Shown here one piece after another: positions 45,822-57,600 of a stretch of DNA of 64,000 bases. The DNA comes from Silene latifolia (Eukaryota > Streptophyta > Magnoliopsida > Caryophyllales > Caryophyllaceae). The translations under genes were made by a program, and so were the position numbers. The stretch is taken from NCBI RefSeq assembly GCF_048544455.1, contig NC_133529.1, positions 59,714,271-59,778,270 of the forward strand, in the 5' to 3' direction. The number at the start of each line of letters is the position of its first letter. Position 1 is the stretch's first letter. The notes beneath the pieces are model-generated. The model was not told where the DNA came from and searched no databases. It saw only the letters and a list, made by a program, of their open reading frames with translations.

Positions 45822-46139
45822 CATCTCACTAAGGATGAGAGTTTGGTGGAGTCCTCCCTAAACCACCATTTGTAAATATTTCTAACTCCCTAACTCGCAT
45901 TTTAATTTTTACATTGCATTTTTGTCATTCTTGGATTTTTATGCCTTTATCAAGATAATTATCATTTTTGAGAGAAGTGAGGGAGGGACTAATGATTCAA
46001 TTGATGTGTAGTGCTTTAGCTTAGTGTGGGGATAACAATTGCCTAGGCTATTCATGCCTTAGTAGTGCCCCCACAATGAAGAACACGGGATTTTGAAGAA
46101 TGAAAAATGACACGGGATATGCAAGTACACGGATGGAAC
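45822..46139. other. Site of the missing pol
   Basis: Short non-coding stretch. No RT, RNase H or integrase motif is seen in any frame between the protease and the next ORF. Confidence 0.6.
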
Positions 46140-46560
46140 TGAATCCGGCTAAAAGGGGCAGAATCCGAGCGTTTTCTAGGGAATCCGCCCGTCTTCAGGC
46201 AACCCGGGCGTATTTGTCAAAAGACGCCCGTCCTTTTGAGCTGAGAATTTGAAATTTTGGGACTGTTAACAAATCCGAGCGTCCTGCTAGAGAAGACGCC
46301 CGTCCTCAGAAAGACGCCCGACCTGGAAGAAAAGACGCCCGTCTTTTTGGCTGAGAAAAACAAGAAAAATCACTGGAAAGGAATCCGCCCGTCTTCAGTG
46401 AAAGACGCCCGTCCCGAAGTTGAACAATCCGAGCGTCTTTACTGAAAGACACCCGTCTTTAGGCGAGAACTCTGAAGCCAAAACAGGCAGAATCCGAGCG
46501 TCCCGAAGGAAAGACGCCCGTCTTCCCCCTGCAATTCAAATTTTTCGGGTCTTTTATAAA
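46140..46560 (+). promoter_or_regulatory. Internal promoter with AGACGCCCGTCT cluster
   Basis: About ten AATCCGnnCGTC / AGACGCCCGTCT units occupy 46140-46530, and TATAAA follows at 46555-46560, about 300 bp before the ATG of the next ORF. The palindromes are the same type as those upstream of the LTR TATA box. This looks like a second promoter for the downstream gene. Confidence 0.65.
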
Positions 46561-46858
46561 CCCCATCCCCCATTCATTTCTTCATTCAAAACACTACCCA
46601 TAAACCCCAAAACTCAAAACCCTCATCCTCTCCATCACCAACTCAAGATTTCCTCAACCACATTCATCAAAATCAAATCAAATCATCCTTCTAACAAAAA
46701 TTAATCACTCCTCTTTCAACAAAAATCAAACCAAGCACCAAAATCTTCAACCTTTGAGTCGATTTTTGAATTTATAAAGGCAAAGCCTTTCATCTTAAAA
46801 TCGATTTGGGTACACTTGGAAATTGAAGATTTTCACTCTTTTCTTGGTTAAATCATCA

Positions 46859-48430
46859 ATGGCAAGGACAAAAGGAGCAACAAAGGCACCTAAGGCAAAT
46901 ACACTCTCAACAAGACAAAAGAGTCTTCAAGCAAAGAAAGCCTCATTGGCTATGGTGGTAGCTAGCTCAAACTTGGAAGTGCACCAACAACAACCTCCCT
47001 TGGAAGCAACAAATTCAACAACTCCGGAAATTGCTCAACTTTCGAACTATCCGGAGGTAATTTTCATCTCTAACTCCCATAGGGAAACTTTTGCCAAGTA
47101 TGCTAGAAAATCCTTTCTATCCACCAAGTTTATTTGTGAAGATGCCTTGGATAAGTTGGGTGTCCTTGAGCAAACCAAAGCCTTCTTTGAAGCCATGGGG
47201 TTGGGAAAATTGTTTGCTACAAAAGAATTGACATACCCCTCCCTTACCTTAGAATTCTTGAGTTCTTTGAAAGTTACAAAGGTAGAGACTATGGAAAACA
47301 TCGAGTTCTGCCTAGCTAATATGATTAGGCACATCACCTTTGAGGAATTGGGTAAAGCATTGGGTCTTAGTGATTCACATAGTTATTTAAAGAATGTTGG
47401 CAAGTATGACCCCGCTCCTCTTTGGGAGGCGATTTCCGGAAAGAAATTTGAGAACTATCATGCTAGTCGCGCTCTATTAGTCCACCATCCAGGCATTAGA
47501 GTGTGGCATAAGGTCATAGGGAATACCATCATTGCAAGAAAAGACACCAACCACTTTACCAAGCTCGATTGTGTTCTTCTTGAGTCGGCCTTAAATATTG
47601 GAAGGGAATTCACCAAGCCTTTTAATTCTCTAAGGCTTTTGGTGGATAGATGGCTAAATGTTAATTGTGGGAAGCAAGGCACCACCGTTATTGTGAATGG
47701 AGGTCTAGTCACTCTTTTGGCTAAGTACTTTGATCCGAACTTCAACAAGGATAACAAGTATGTGGCGAAAAATGGGGGTCATCTCATTGATATGGATGCT
47801 ATGATTAACAAGTACAAGTGGGTTACTCATAACCCTCTTGACACCAAATATGGGTGGCTCACTAGTGAGGCTAGATCTTTTACTTTGCCTTATAAGATTT
47901 GTCGTTTGAGTGTCCATCAGACCAACTACCTCCTTCCCCTCTCAAAAGAAGCCGAATACATCATCCGACAACAAAGGGGTGAAATTGAAATGCCCTCCTC
48001 TTCAATTGTCACACCACCTTATCCTTTCAAGTACCAAGAGTTCAAACCCGAAGGTGTTGAAGCAAGCAAGGATTATATGACTCTACTTATGCAAGAGATG
48101 CACAAGCAAGCTTTTAAGGATCGGGAAGATGCTTACTTAGCCCAATATACACCCCTCCTTCATTTAGCTAGGCAAGGACTACTTGATCCTTCATGTCCTT
48201 TGCCTAGTTGGGCGGATAGGGAAGTCTTCTTTCCGAGTGCATCTAGAGGTGAGATTCCGGGTGACGATGAGGTTGTCGGTGATGCGGTTGTTGATAGCAT
48301 TGATGAAGAGGCTAGTGAAGAAGAAGAAGAGGATGATGAACAAAGTGAACAAGAAAGTGAAGATGGAAGTGGTGATGAGTCCACTTCTATTGAGGAAGAT
48401 GATGATAATGATGATATGGTGGAGGACTAG
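46859..48430 (+). CDS. Athila ORF1-type accessory protein
   Basis: The ORF of about 523 residues starts at M-A-R-T-K-G-A-T-K-A-P, the second in-frame ATG. This start is preferred because the N-terminus is then basic and close to known Athila ORF starts. It has a globular part (A-L-G-L-S-D-S-H, V-W-H-K-V-I-G-N-T-I, L-L-V-D-R-W-L-N-V-N) and an extremely acidic tail (E/D-rich from about residue 480). No transmembrane segment is obvious, so it is not a typical env. It resembles the ATHILA ORF-1 family as remembered. The frame is intact, with a gene-specific promoter in front. Role unknown. Confidence 0.75.
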   Translation: MARTKGATKAPKANTLSTRQKSLQAKKASLAMVVASSNLEVHQQQPPLEATNSTTPEIAQLSNYPEVIFISNSHRETFAKYARKSFLSTKFICEDALDKLGVLEQTKAFFEAMGLGKLFATKELTYPSLTLEFLSSLKVTKVETMENIEFCLANMIRHITFEELGKALGLSDSHSYLKNVGKYDPAPLWEAISGKKFENYHASRALLVHHPGIRVWHKVIGNTIIARKDTNHFTKLDCVLLESALNIGREFTKPFNSLRLLVDRWLNVNCGKQGTTVIVNGGLVTLLAKYFDPNFNKDNKYVAKNGGHLIDMDAMINKYKWVTHNPLDTKYGWLTSEARSFTLPYKICRLSVHQTNYLLPLSKEAEYIIRQQRGEIEMPSSSIVTPPYPFKYQEFKPEGVEASKDYMTLLMQEMHKQAFKDREDAYLAQYTPLLHLARQGLLDPSCPLPSWADREVFFPSASRGEIPGDDEVVGDAVVDSIDEEASEEEEEDDEQSEQESEDGSGDESTSIEEDDDNDDMVED

Positions 48431-50416
48431 CAAGCTTTGGAGGCTCCTACCCTCTTGAGGTTTGCTTACTTCTTTCTTTGTTTTATTTATTTATCTTGAT
48501 CATGGTTGGAGTAGTCCTAGAAACATAGAGGACTAACACCTCGGCCCCATTGAGGTGTTCTTATTTTATTGTTCCCACTTTTGAAAATCCAAAATGACAA
48601 ATTTAGTTTCATGCATTGCATCGTGTGTGCATGAACTACACCCAACCTTAGGACATTAGAAATAATGTCTAACTCGGTTTGGGGAAGTACATGCATACGC
48701 AACGGGAGGTAATCTAAATTACGCTCTCCGTCATAAACAAAAAAACCATGCATCATATAGTGTAGATTAGTGTAGCTTGCATTTAGTGTAGAATTCATGC
48801 ATCATTCTTGCATGATTTCCCATCATTTTGGCCATTGAGGACAATGCCCATATTAGTGTGGGGATGAGGAATTCTAACTTAACTTTTATATTCAAAAATC
48901 CAAAAAACTTGAAAAATTTCGAAAAAACCATAAAAATTTGAAAAATTGAAAAACCAAAAACAAGTTCATTTCCTTTGTAGTGTAGTCATGTATATATTGT
49001 TTTATATATCGTGTTTGTTTTACCCTTGTTCACATTGATCGACTACGCCACATCCGAGACATGAGGATATTGAAGACCGCATGGTATGATCTTTCCAATC
49101 TCCTTTTTCCTCTTTATGTTAATGACTATGTGGCTCTATTTTGATTGATGCGGTATAACAATGTGAACTTAGGACTTACATTTAGTGTATATGTCATATT
49201 AGTTGGTAGAATCATTTGCATTAGGATGTTTATATGTTAGTTGCATCATGGCATGTAGTTGCATGTTAGAAACTTTTGCGACACCGTCTACTTGGGAAGC
49301 TTGACAAGTGTATATAGGCCCTAGTAGATGCTTTTTCTTCTTAAGACTTTGCTTGTTAGAATACTCGTAAAACACCCTAGGATGTGTCATGCTAGTATCC
49401 TTTGACCCATGGATTAAGGCCTAGTCAAGAGTACCTTGTGGTGTGATAACTCCTTGGCTACCGTTTATTCCAAGGTGACCCTTGAAACCATGCATCCATC
49501 CATCATCCATGTTCTACCACATTTTTGTCATCAAAGGGAATGGGCACAAAAAGAAATCAATTTGAGTTCAATGAAATGAAAAGTGAAAGAAAGTTTGCAA
49601 AAAAAAAAAATGCATCAAATGAAAAGAGGAGCAAAAATAGAACTCCTAAAGCTTCAAATATAAGCCACCCTCACTACATATGGGGTGACTTTGAAAATGT
49701 TCAAAAGAAATGCAAAGAAAAGTTGAAAGTTGTCAAGTGTTGAAATGCCAAAAATCAAAAAGAAATGGCAAGAAAGTGTTCTCAAATGTTATATGCCACA
49801 AGAAATTGGGGGGAAAAAAAAAAAAAAAAGCAAACTCCCAAAGTGAAACTCAAATATCTATCAATCCCTTTATCCATCGTATCCATTTTTGTGCATGGTA
49901 GAGAGGGGACGACCCTTCTTCTTGGCTAGGCAAGAGGGGGAATTCCGCGATCCTCCAGTGTTTCTAACACCATAGGGATTCTACTCTTGACAAAAGCATT
50001 TAACGATTGAGGACAAAGGTACCCTAGCTTGACACAACTTGGAGGTGATTTATTGGTATCCTTCTAGGCTTAGTAGTTTGAAGAAATTGCATCTATGAAG
50101 GAGTTTGTACCATAGAATTGCTTCCCTTGTAGATAATTTCCGCCACTTAGATGAGGAAAGTGGCTATTATTTTGTAGATGCATCCATTATTTGATTTTGT
50201 GTGCTTAATGTTTGGATGTGTCGCCATTTTGGCAAGACCCACCTTGCCTTGCAAGAAGGCATCCTACCTCATGGTTGTCTTGTTGTGAGTTGAAGGAGCG
50301 GAGTGAGACCCGCTAATTGTCTCATATCGGCTATGTTATTAGGTTAGTTTAAATAATGGTCCTAGTCTTTCTCACCTCTTTACTCGGGAAGAGCAAAGGT
50401 TCGGTTTGGGGATATT
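48431..50416. other. Athila-like 3' non-coding region
   Basis: About 2 kb without a supported gene. A-rich stretches (48890-48960, 49560-49850) and short open frames without family features. It ends in the purine-rich GGTTTGGGGA just before the 3' LTR, the polypurine tract. Confidence 0.6.
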
Positions 50417-52156
50417 TGATGTGACCATAATTAGAGCTTATTTAGTCCCCGAATTAGCCTTGTTCCCATGCTTTTTAGTGCATATTTGGGTCATTTATTG
50501 TCTTTAGTTCTTTGTTTTGCATATTCTTTGAGGTTTTGATCCCTTGGTAGGAAAGGAGTGCAAACCTTGCATTTTCATGGCAAAATGAGACTAAATTGAT
50601 TGAATTCAAATGACCAAGCATCAAGGAGAGACAAGATTAGAAGGTCTTTGTACATACTATAGTAGATGGGCAATGATGAGAAAAGATCCTTGCATCCCCG
50701 AGGAAATCCCCAAGGATTTTATGAAGAAAAAGAAAGAAAAGAAGAAGAAAGCAGACTGCCCAGCAATCCGTGCGTCTTCCCCAGAAGACGCCCGTCTCCA
50801 TTACCACAATCCGTGCGTCTTCTCCCCAAGACGCCCGGGCAGCAGCTCCAGAAGACGCCCGTCTTCACCCCAAGACGCCCGGGCACAGACCACCGAATTC
50901 GCCCGTCCCGTGCTAAAGACGCCCGGATTCCAAGGCAGACCAATTTCGTTTCTTCAAGCTTCAAGAAAGATGCCCATCCTTCCAAAAAGACCGGCGTTTC
51001 CTTAAGTAGGGACTTAATCGTCATTTAAGCCCTTAGTTAACCCTAATTCCTACACATAATCCCCACTATAAATACCCCATTAGTCTAATTAGAAGAGCAT
51101 GTTCTTCTTAGCAATCTTTAGTGTAGTTAATATCAATCAAATCTCTCTTTAATATTGTAATCAACAATTAATCAAGTTTTAATACAAGTTTTATTTCCTT
51201 AATCTCTCTTTTGTTCATCCTTTATTTTGGGTAATTGAAGATTATTTGGATTATTATTGGGAGATTGACAACCTTCCAATCAAGCATCAAGTACTTCTTT
51301 TATTCTTTGCTTTATTATTTGAATCATTAGTAGGTATACTTCTCTTAATCCCTCTTTAATTATTGTTAATCACTTTCATTTATTCATCATGTTTCACTTT
51401 GTTGGTATGATTGACAACCTTGCTAGCATGTTCAACATGATAATGAGTGAGTAGTTCCTTAGCTAGGGTTAATGGGTAATTAGGGGAAACCAACATGGGG
51501 AATGATTCATGCTTAAATTAATATGCTTTCATAGTTTATTTGTTTGCTTGTTGTGATCTCAACTCATGCACATGTTATGTTTGATGAAATGTGAGCCTAT
51601 GAATCCTTGCATTTTTTACCCATCACCTATCTTTTCAATGAGACTTGTAAGACATAAACCAACTCGAGTCTCATTAGACCATGCATGTTGTTGAGTAGGG
51701 AAGACTAAGTCGACTTGTAGGTGTTGTACAATCTAATCGATTCGGCTCCGGGACCCAAACTTTCCTAGGATTGTAAGATATAAACCAACTCGATCCATCA
51801 TAACAATAATTGCTTGCTTATAATTTGAGAACATGTTTGTATGATCAATTCCCATGAATCCTCTATGACCCCATGACACCCTAGTGCTTTTTATCAATTG
51901 TTTACATCCCATTTAATTCATCTTGCTTGTTTACTTTTATTGCTATTTAGTTTAGTGATCTTCTACATCAACCCCAATTGTGACACCCCCTAAGACACCA
52001 CTAGTTGCAATAGAAATCTGATCTCAATTCCCGTCTCTTGGGAACCGACCTTTACTTGCCTCTTTACTAATTGTAGAGTTGTTGGTGAAGTTATAAATTG
52101 TGTTTTGGTCTAGGTGCTCCTAACGACAAGTTACCGAAAAGACATAGTCCCGACCA
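50417..52156 (+). repeat. Athila-like 3' LTR
   Basis: 1740-bp partner of 41148-42881, with the palindrome cluster at 50763-50945 and TATAAATA at 51067-51074. Differences from the 5' LTR are concentrated in the palindrome cluster. Confidence 0.9.
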
Positions 52157-53261
52157 CTTTATTAAATAGTTTAACGTGGTACAAGTCCAACAAAAACTGA
52201 TAATGTAAAAAGTACAACTGTTCTCAAAAGCTAAACAACCTAAACAACTGAAAGGGTGTTCGACACAACGGAAGACTTCTAAGACAGTTCGTGATGACTC
52301 AACCCAGCTATCCCATGCGCATTAACTCATACCTGCTCAATAACTGCTCACCATCCCCGAATGGATCACCACAGTTTTTAAAACAATTAAATGGGGTCAG
52401 TACTGATTACACAAAACAAATAGCTGCAATAAAACAACATTACAAATCAATCCAACCCACCAACTCCGTCACATCACCACACACCTGACTACACACTAAA
52501 GTGTGTAATCCTGCCAGAATACTCATCGCAACAAGTATTCCACACCGCCAGTGGGGGACCGCAGCCGTTCCCACCTAAGCCCCGCTCATCTCATCCGAGC
52601 GATAAACCCATGTTCCTTAATGTGCACATCCCCTTCTGTGGCGGGTTCCACAGAGGGCGAATCAAGGGCGTGAAGCCACTCCCGCAAGTGATTCCACTCA
52701 GCCGAGGACGCACCTCGCAAACCACAGACGATATACAATAACCACCTTATACTACCAACCATAACCAATTCCAAAACCAAATCCAACATGATATACAACA
52801 ACACAATCAACAACAACAAAAAAACCATGTAATCAATACTGAGTAGGGAAACCCTACCTGGAATAGCAATCACACGAGACCGTCTAGCAGCTAATCAGAA
52901 CTTCTCCTCTACGAATCCTCCTCCTATAACATGCATACATACAATTACTACCAACACACCATAATACTCCCAAAATCCCCCAACATTACCCAATTAGGGT
53001 TTAATCAAACTCAACAAAACGCTATAAAAATTATACAAGGAACTTACCCTTGACACGACGATCACAACGGTATAACGAACAAGACAATCCGACGATCCTA
53101 GCCTTGGGATTTGCTAACAACATGAGGGATGCAAACTACGTAACTGTTGTTCTTCTCTTGAAAGGTTTTAGAATGTTAAAAAGTGTTTAAGAATAATGAC
53201 GGAAGCCTTTTATATTAATCTCGTGTTATTAACAAAACCCGGCTAATCAAACTCGTAAAAC

Positions 53262-53440
53262 ACACTTACTCAATCGAGTAAGTGACTTACTCGATCGAGT
53301 AAGTGACTTACTCAATCGAGTGACCCTTACTCGATCAAGTGTCACACATACTCGATCGAGTACCCATCGGGTATCCTACTGTTTCGTACAAAAACATACT
53401 TACTCGACAGAGTAAGTCCCACTCGATAGAGTACCTATAG
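53262..53440 (-). repeat. CTCGATCGAG palindrome array in the solo LTR
   Basis: Seven or so ACTCGATCGAGT-type units, including the perfect 20-bp palindrome ACTTACTCGATCGAGTAAGT. The array lies about 50 bp upstream of the minus-strand TATA at 53214-53208, i.e. in the LTR U3. Confidence 0.85.
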
Positions 53441-53463
53441 ACATTGAAAACCGTAGTATTACA

Positions 53464-54463
53464 TTGGAACATAGTAACCTCTGAGGGTGGTGGACTACAC
53501 AACCACAACGTATCAGTTTATAATGACGGAGATCGGCACTTCGCGGGATTGGACGCGGAGGAGAAGGCATATGTTAGGCAACAAACTATGGTCGGGGTTC
53601 TACCGAGGGATATTAAAAATGGTCTTCATTTGAAAACACCTGAAAAACCTCAACCGTCAAGCACCTAGATATATAATGAGACATGGAAAATTAGGTAAGA
53701 AGTTAGGGGTGAAAGAAACACCACTTAGCAAATGGTGGCTCTAGCGGTAGAAGCGAAATACGTCCATTGGCATGAGATTAATTCCGAGATAAAAGAGATG
53801 ACACATGTTTTCATGGCACATCCTGATTCCGTGAAGTTGTTCCGGGCTTATCCTTACGAGGTTATCATGGATTCGACGTATAAAACCAACATGTACAATA
53901 ATCTCAATGGTGTCACACCCATCGGATCGTCGTTCTTAATTGCATATTCGATGATTCCTAACGAGTACGAGGAGTGTTACAAGTGGCTGTTGAATAAGTT
54001 AGGTGACGTTTTAGATATCACGGGAGCGTCCCCTTCTGTTTTTGTCACCGACCGGGAATTGGGTTTGATCAATGATCTTAAAGCAGTATATCCCGGGGTT
54101 AATCATTTGTTGTGTCGATGGCATGTGAACAAAGCCATCAATGCTAAAGTTGTCGCGACTTATAAATCCGAGAGTTACAAGAAACATGTCATGACAAATC
54201 CAGAATCGGGTTGGTGCCATGTGATCGATGCATCTACCGAGCAAGAGTTCCAGCATTGGTGGAGGATACTTTGTATCAAGTGGCCTGTTTTAGCTGCTTA
54301 TATCGGGAGCACTTGAGGTGAGCACGCGGTGAGGTTTGTATTATGTTATACAAACGAGCGCTTCCATCTTGGTAACACGGCAACTTCCCATGTTGAGTCA
54401 GCCGATTCTCTATTGAAGGCTTGGTTGAAAAGCAGTCATCTCACACTTAATACCATGTCCTAA
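53464..54463 (+). pseudogene. MULE transposase, catalytic part
   Basis: This continues the gene cut at 41032 (T-L-W|N-I-V-T-S-E, then G-L-H-N-H-N-V-S of the FAR1-like zinc region). The DDE domain shows the first aspartate in V-I-M-D-S-T-Y-K-T-N, the second in F-V-T-D-R-E-L-G-L and C-R-W-H-V-N-K-A. Frameshifts lie between 53668 and 53732, and an in-frame TGA at 54314-54316 precedes the remaining H-V-E-S-A-D-S-L-L segment. No SWIM zinc finger remains. Transposition activity is very unlikely. Confidence 0.82.
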
Positions 54464-54654
54464 TGTTAATTTGAATCGTGTTTAAATTAAGTTGTAATTT
54501 AAATTTCGTTTTTCTTTACGGGATTGATCAATAAAGTGATTACTAAAATTAAATTAAGGGAAAAAAAGAACAGAAATGTAAATATCCATACAAAGAGATT
54601 AAAATTAAAATAACATAATTTGTACAAAGAGACAAACATAAAAAATAAAATAAA

Positions 54655-56553
54655 CTAGTCGCCATACACGTCTTCATAGTATTGATGCATGTCCTCAAAC
54701 AAATCCTCTGAACGCTCTCTCCCCATCTCCTCACTCGGTTGTTGGAAGGCGCTCTTGAATTGACGACTAAGTGTTAGGGTGACCTCCGGCTCCTCATGAA
54801 ACTTGACAGTACGAAAATGGAGGCGTGTAAGGGGGGATAAAAATAGGGGTGTGAAATCTCCGCATACCAACTCATGTACTCCTGAGCATGCTCGAAAGGC
54901 ATAACTGCTTTAGTTGACCCACACCGTAACGATATGATCGAACTTGCGATCCCCCATGTCCTATCGGGTTCTTCCCCGAACTGAAGCCTATAATTCCCGT
55001 TCACCGGGAGAGACTCAAGAGACGGAATCGGCATCGGGTACGGGATAGTCTGACGGTACCCAAACTGGCGCATGCACCGATCAGGCTGGTACGACTCTAC
55101 TATATCAAGATGTCTGATAAAACCCGAGTAAAGCAATACCCTGCAAGATACCTAGGGACGGTTCCCGTAGGGCAACCATCAGACATGCTCCAACCTAAGA
55201 TCGTCCAAACTATGGCGATACATCTGAAAATCCTCAGAATCACCCTCATCTCGAGGAAGCGGGCCCAAGCCTCGACTAGAGGTCAGTCCTCAAGAAATAA
55301 TCCGGTGCCGGGTCAGAACTTGGGAAAGTACTCGTATATCCATACCTGGAGTAACGGTAGACACCCACTAACACAAGTACTATCTCAGCGCGATGTTATC
55401 CCTAACTGTTGGTACAAGTAAGCCAAACAGCCAAACAAGCGGCACCCCAAGCATAGGAATCAACCCGATCAAGACTATCAAGCAAGGGCAACAACTGAGC
55501 GTTCACCCTATCACCACTCTTATCCATGAGAATAGTATGACCCAATAAAATCAAGAGGTATGCCCGTAACGAGTCATGCTCGTTCCCTCGCTGAACAACA
55601 GTCCTTAACTCTGTCATAAGTAAATCACCATTCTTATAGCGCGGTGGTACAACCTTGGACTCAAGAACTCCACAAAACTTCTCAATCTACCCCCTCAGAC
55701 CACTATCATCAGCCTCGGTCATACCGTCCACAAACACCCGCTCACCAGTAACAGGTATCCCAAGAATCTGCTGGACATCATGGAGCATGATACTAATCTC
55801 TCCAAAAGGCATATGGAAAGTGTTAGTATCCGGGTGCCATCTCTCGATAAAAGCACTAAGGAGGTAATCGTCTAAATCGGTGGTAAAACACCAACTGAAA
55901 ACCCTAAGCCCGCTTGCCTCTACCCTAGCAGCAACAACCTCGCTGAGAAACATCTCCCTAATCTCCCTCACAGCTTTAGGCCTCTCGTAGCACTTGATCC
56001 ACGACCTCATATTTTCCGGGTTAGGGTCCAACCAACACTTGAACGCAACGTGTCCACCAAAACTCCGTAAGATGGCAATGTTACTAGGACCACCAGGAAC
56101 AGGTTCTCCCAGGATCCAAGAAGTATCCCTCTTCGGCCTCCTCGATATATCCGTGCTAGAGGACATCTCTCTAACACTCGAATAACGTCCTATATGATCC
56201 CGGCCCAACCTCTAAGTCAACAATCTCTGGGATTACGGGTTCTCTTGGACCTGATACTCTCCAACATCCTCCTCCCCCGAGCCCTCATCCGACGGCTCCT
56301 CCTCTCCAACATGCCGGTAACTACCTGCAACCTCCCGTGACCTCGCCTCCTCCGAATCACTACGGACGTGACCGTGAGTAGGCATCATAACCATGCGAGT
56401 CGACTCTCGAAGTGGCGGTGGCTCTTAGTGGGACTGCTTAACACACAAATGACGCTTCGACATCATAACAATCCGGCCATCGGTACGGTCGTGTCCGGGT
56501 GGCGGAGGCGGAGTTTGCATGATGGCCTTTCCTCTCTCATTTCGATCTCCCAT
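54655..56553 (-). pseudogene. Plant mobile domain (PMD) gene of the MULE
   Basis: The ATG (56553) follows directly after a TGCAG acceptor. The first segment has M-G-D-R-N-E-R-G-K, a proline run and an acidic stretch; then come PMD blocks H-P-D-T-N-T-F-H-M-P-F-G-E-I, L-L-I-L-L-G-H-T-I-L, A-W-G-A-A-C-L-A-V-W-L and W-I-Y-E-Y-F-P. The end is Y-Y-E-D-V-Y-G-D with a stop at 54657. Frames break near 54830, 55140, 55400 and 55690 and at a stop near 56210. It differs from the PMD gene at 1737-12875 mainly in being almost intron-free. It is convergent with the transposase, about 190 bp away. Confidence 0.8.
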
Positions 56554-56679
56554 CTGCATTAATAAAATAAAAATTGTTAGAAAACACACTAATCGAATAG
56601 AAAACTTATAAAACAAAAAAACATCGGCAAATAATAGCAAAAAACACGGGTTTATTTAAAAAAAATGAACGTACTATGG

Positions 56680-56960
56680 TCAAAAGTTGACATTCAACAA
56701 TCGACCATGGACGAATGTTGAATCTCAACGTTTGACCATGGACAAAAGTTGAATCTAAACAATTGACCATGGCCAAACGAAGAGAACCAACGTTGGAACC
56801 ATGTCCAAATGTTGAGATCCAACGTTTACCATGGACAAAACGTAAATTTCCAACGTTTCCCATGGTTCAAACGTTGAATCCCAACGTTTCCCCATGGTTC
56901 AAACGTTGGATCTCAACGTTTGGCCGTGGTCAATTGTTGAGATTCAACTTTTGTTCTGTG
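56680..56960. repeat. Right AACGTT/CCATGG array of the MULE
   Basis: Around eight units of about 33 bp alternate CCATGG and AACGTT (for example CCATGGTTCAAACGTTGAA). They lie in a presumed 5' intron of the PMD gene, which runs on the minus strand from a GTTAGT donor at 57324 to the acceptor beside 56553. This mirrors the left array. Confidence 0.85.
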
Positions 56961-57324
56961 GTCTTCATCCCCTTCCCCAAAATCGACACCAAAGATGCAA
57001 TAACAACAACAAAAATCGACTCAAATTTTAACCTATTTTGCAAACTACATCAACCTAATTACAAATAATAATGAAATTAACATCATACTAACTAATTAAC
57101 AAGAAATTCACAAGAAAAACTAACCTATTTCAAAACTAATTTAATTAAGTTTAATAAAACCTAAACTAATCAAAACAAATTCAATTAACTAACCAAATCG
57201 AAGCATATAATCAATTAAAACTCACAAATCAAGTCATATAATCTATTAACAACAACAATAAACGATTTAATTTTAAGTTTAACTTCAATTAAAAAAGCTA
57301 ATTTTTTTTAAAAAAATGACTAAC

Positions 57325-57600
57325 CTTCAAATTGACGACTGGCGGCAGTAGCGGCGTGGCTGTGGTGGCGTGACTGTGGTGGTGGCGGCGTGGTGGTAGC
57401 CGGATAGGTGGTGGTGATGGTGTTTGAAGTTGGGATTATTTTGGGAAATTTTGAGTTAGAGAGAAAAGAGTAAACTTAGTGAGATGGGGGGGGGGGGCAA
57501 AATCGTCTTTCGGAATGAAAACGTCGTCGATGTTTACTAAAACGTCGTCGATGTTTATAAACCGGGTTTCTTTATTATTCAGACTCAACTCATACATTAT
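57325..57600 (-). promoter_or_regulatory. Promoter and 5' UTR exon of the MULE PMD gene
   Basis: On the minus strand a TTTATAAAC TATA-like box near 57560 is followed by a repeated AACGTCGTCGATGTTTA-type stretch, a G/C run at 57486-57497 and CCACC-rich leader sequence. The leader ends at the GTTAGT donor. Confidence 0.5.

Larger units (their letters stand above)
41148..52156 (+). mobile_element. Athila-like Gypsy element lacking RT and integrase
   Basis: Two LTRs (1734 and 1740 bp, a few percent different) are flanked by the exact duplication CTTTA (41143-41147 and 52157-52161). The PBS matches tRNA-Asp, as in Athila. Inside are gag, protease and one more ORF. RT, RNase H and integrase are absent between 45821 and 46859, so the copy must have moved with enzymes from a complete relative. 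Confidence 0.92.
41033..53463 (-). mobile_element. Solo LTR of a chromovirus-like Gypsy element, with nested Athila-like insert
   Basis: It starts TGTAACACCCCCATACTCC and ends GTAGTATTACA, and is flanked by the exact duplication TTGGA (41028-41032 and 53464-53468). Without the nested element it is about 1417 bp. The only good TATA (TATAAAA at 53214-53208 on the minus strand) suggests minus orientation. There is no internal gag or pol, so it is a solo LTR from recombination. The family (Tekay-like) is inferred from the ends. Confidence 0.82.

Noticed and set aside
53262-53440. Regular palindromic repeats resembling a CRISPR array
   Set aside because: Repeats are very short and irregularly spaced, lie in a plant LTR, and there are no spacers of uniform length or cas genes.
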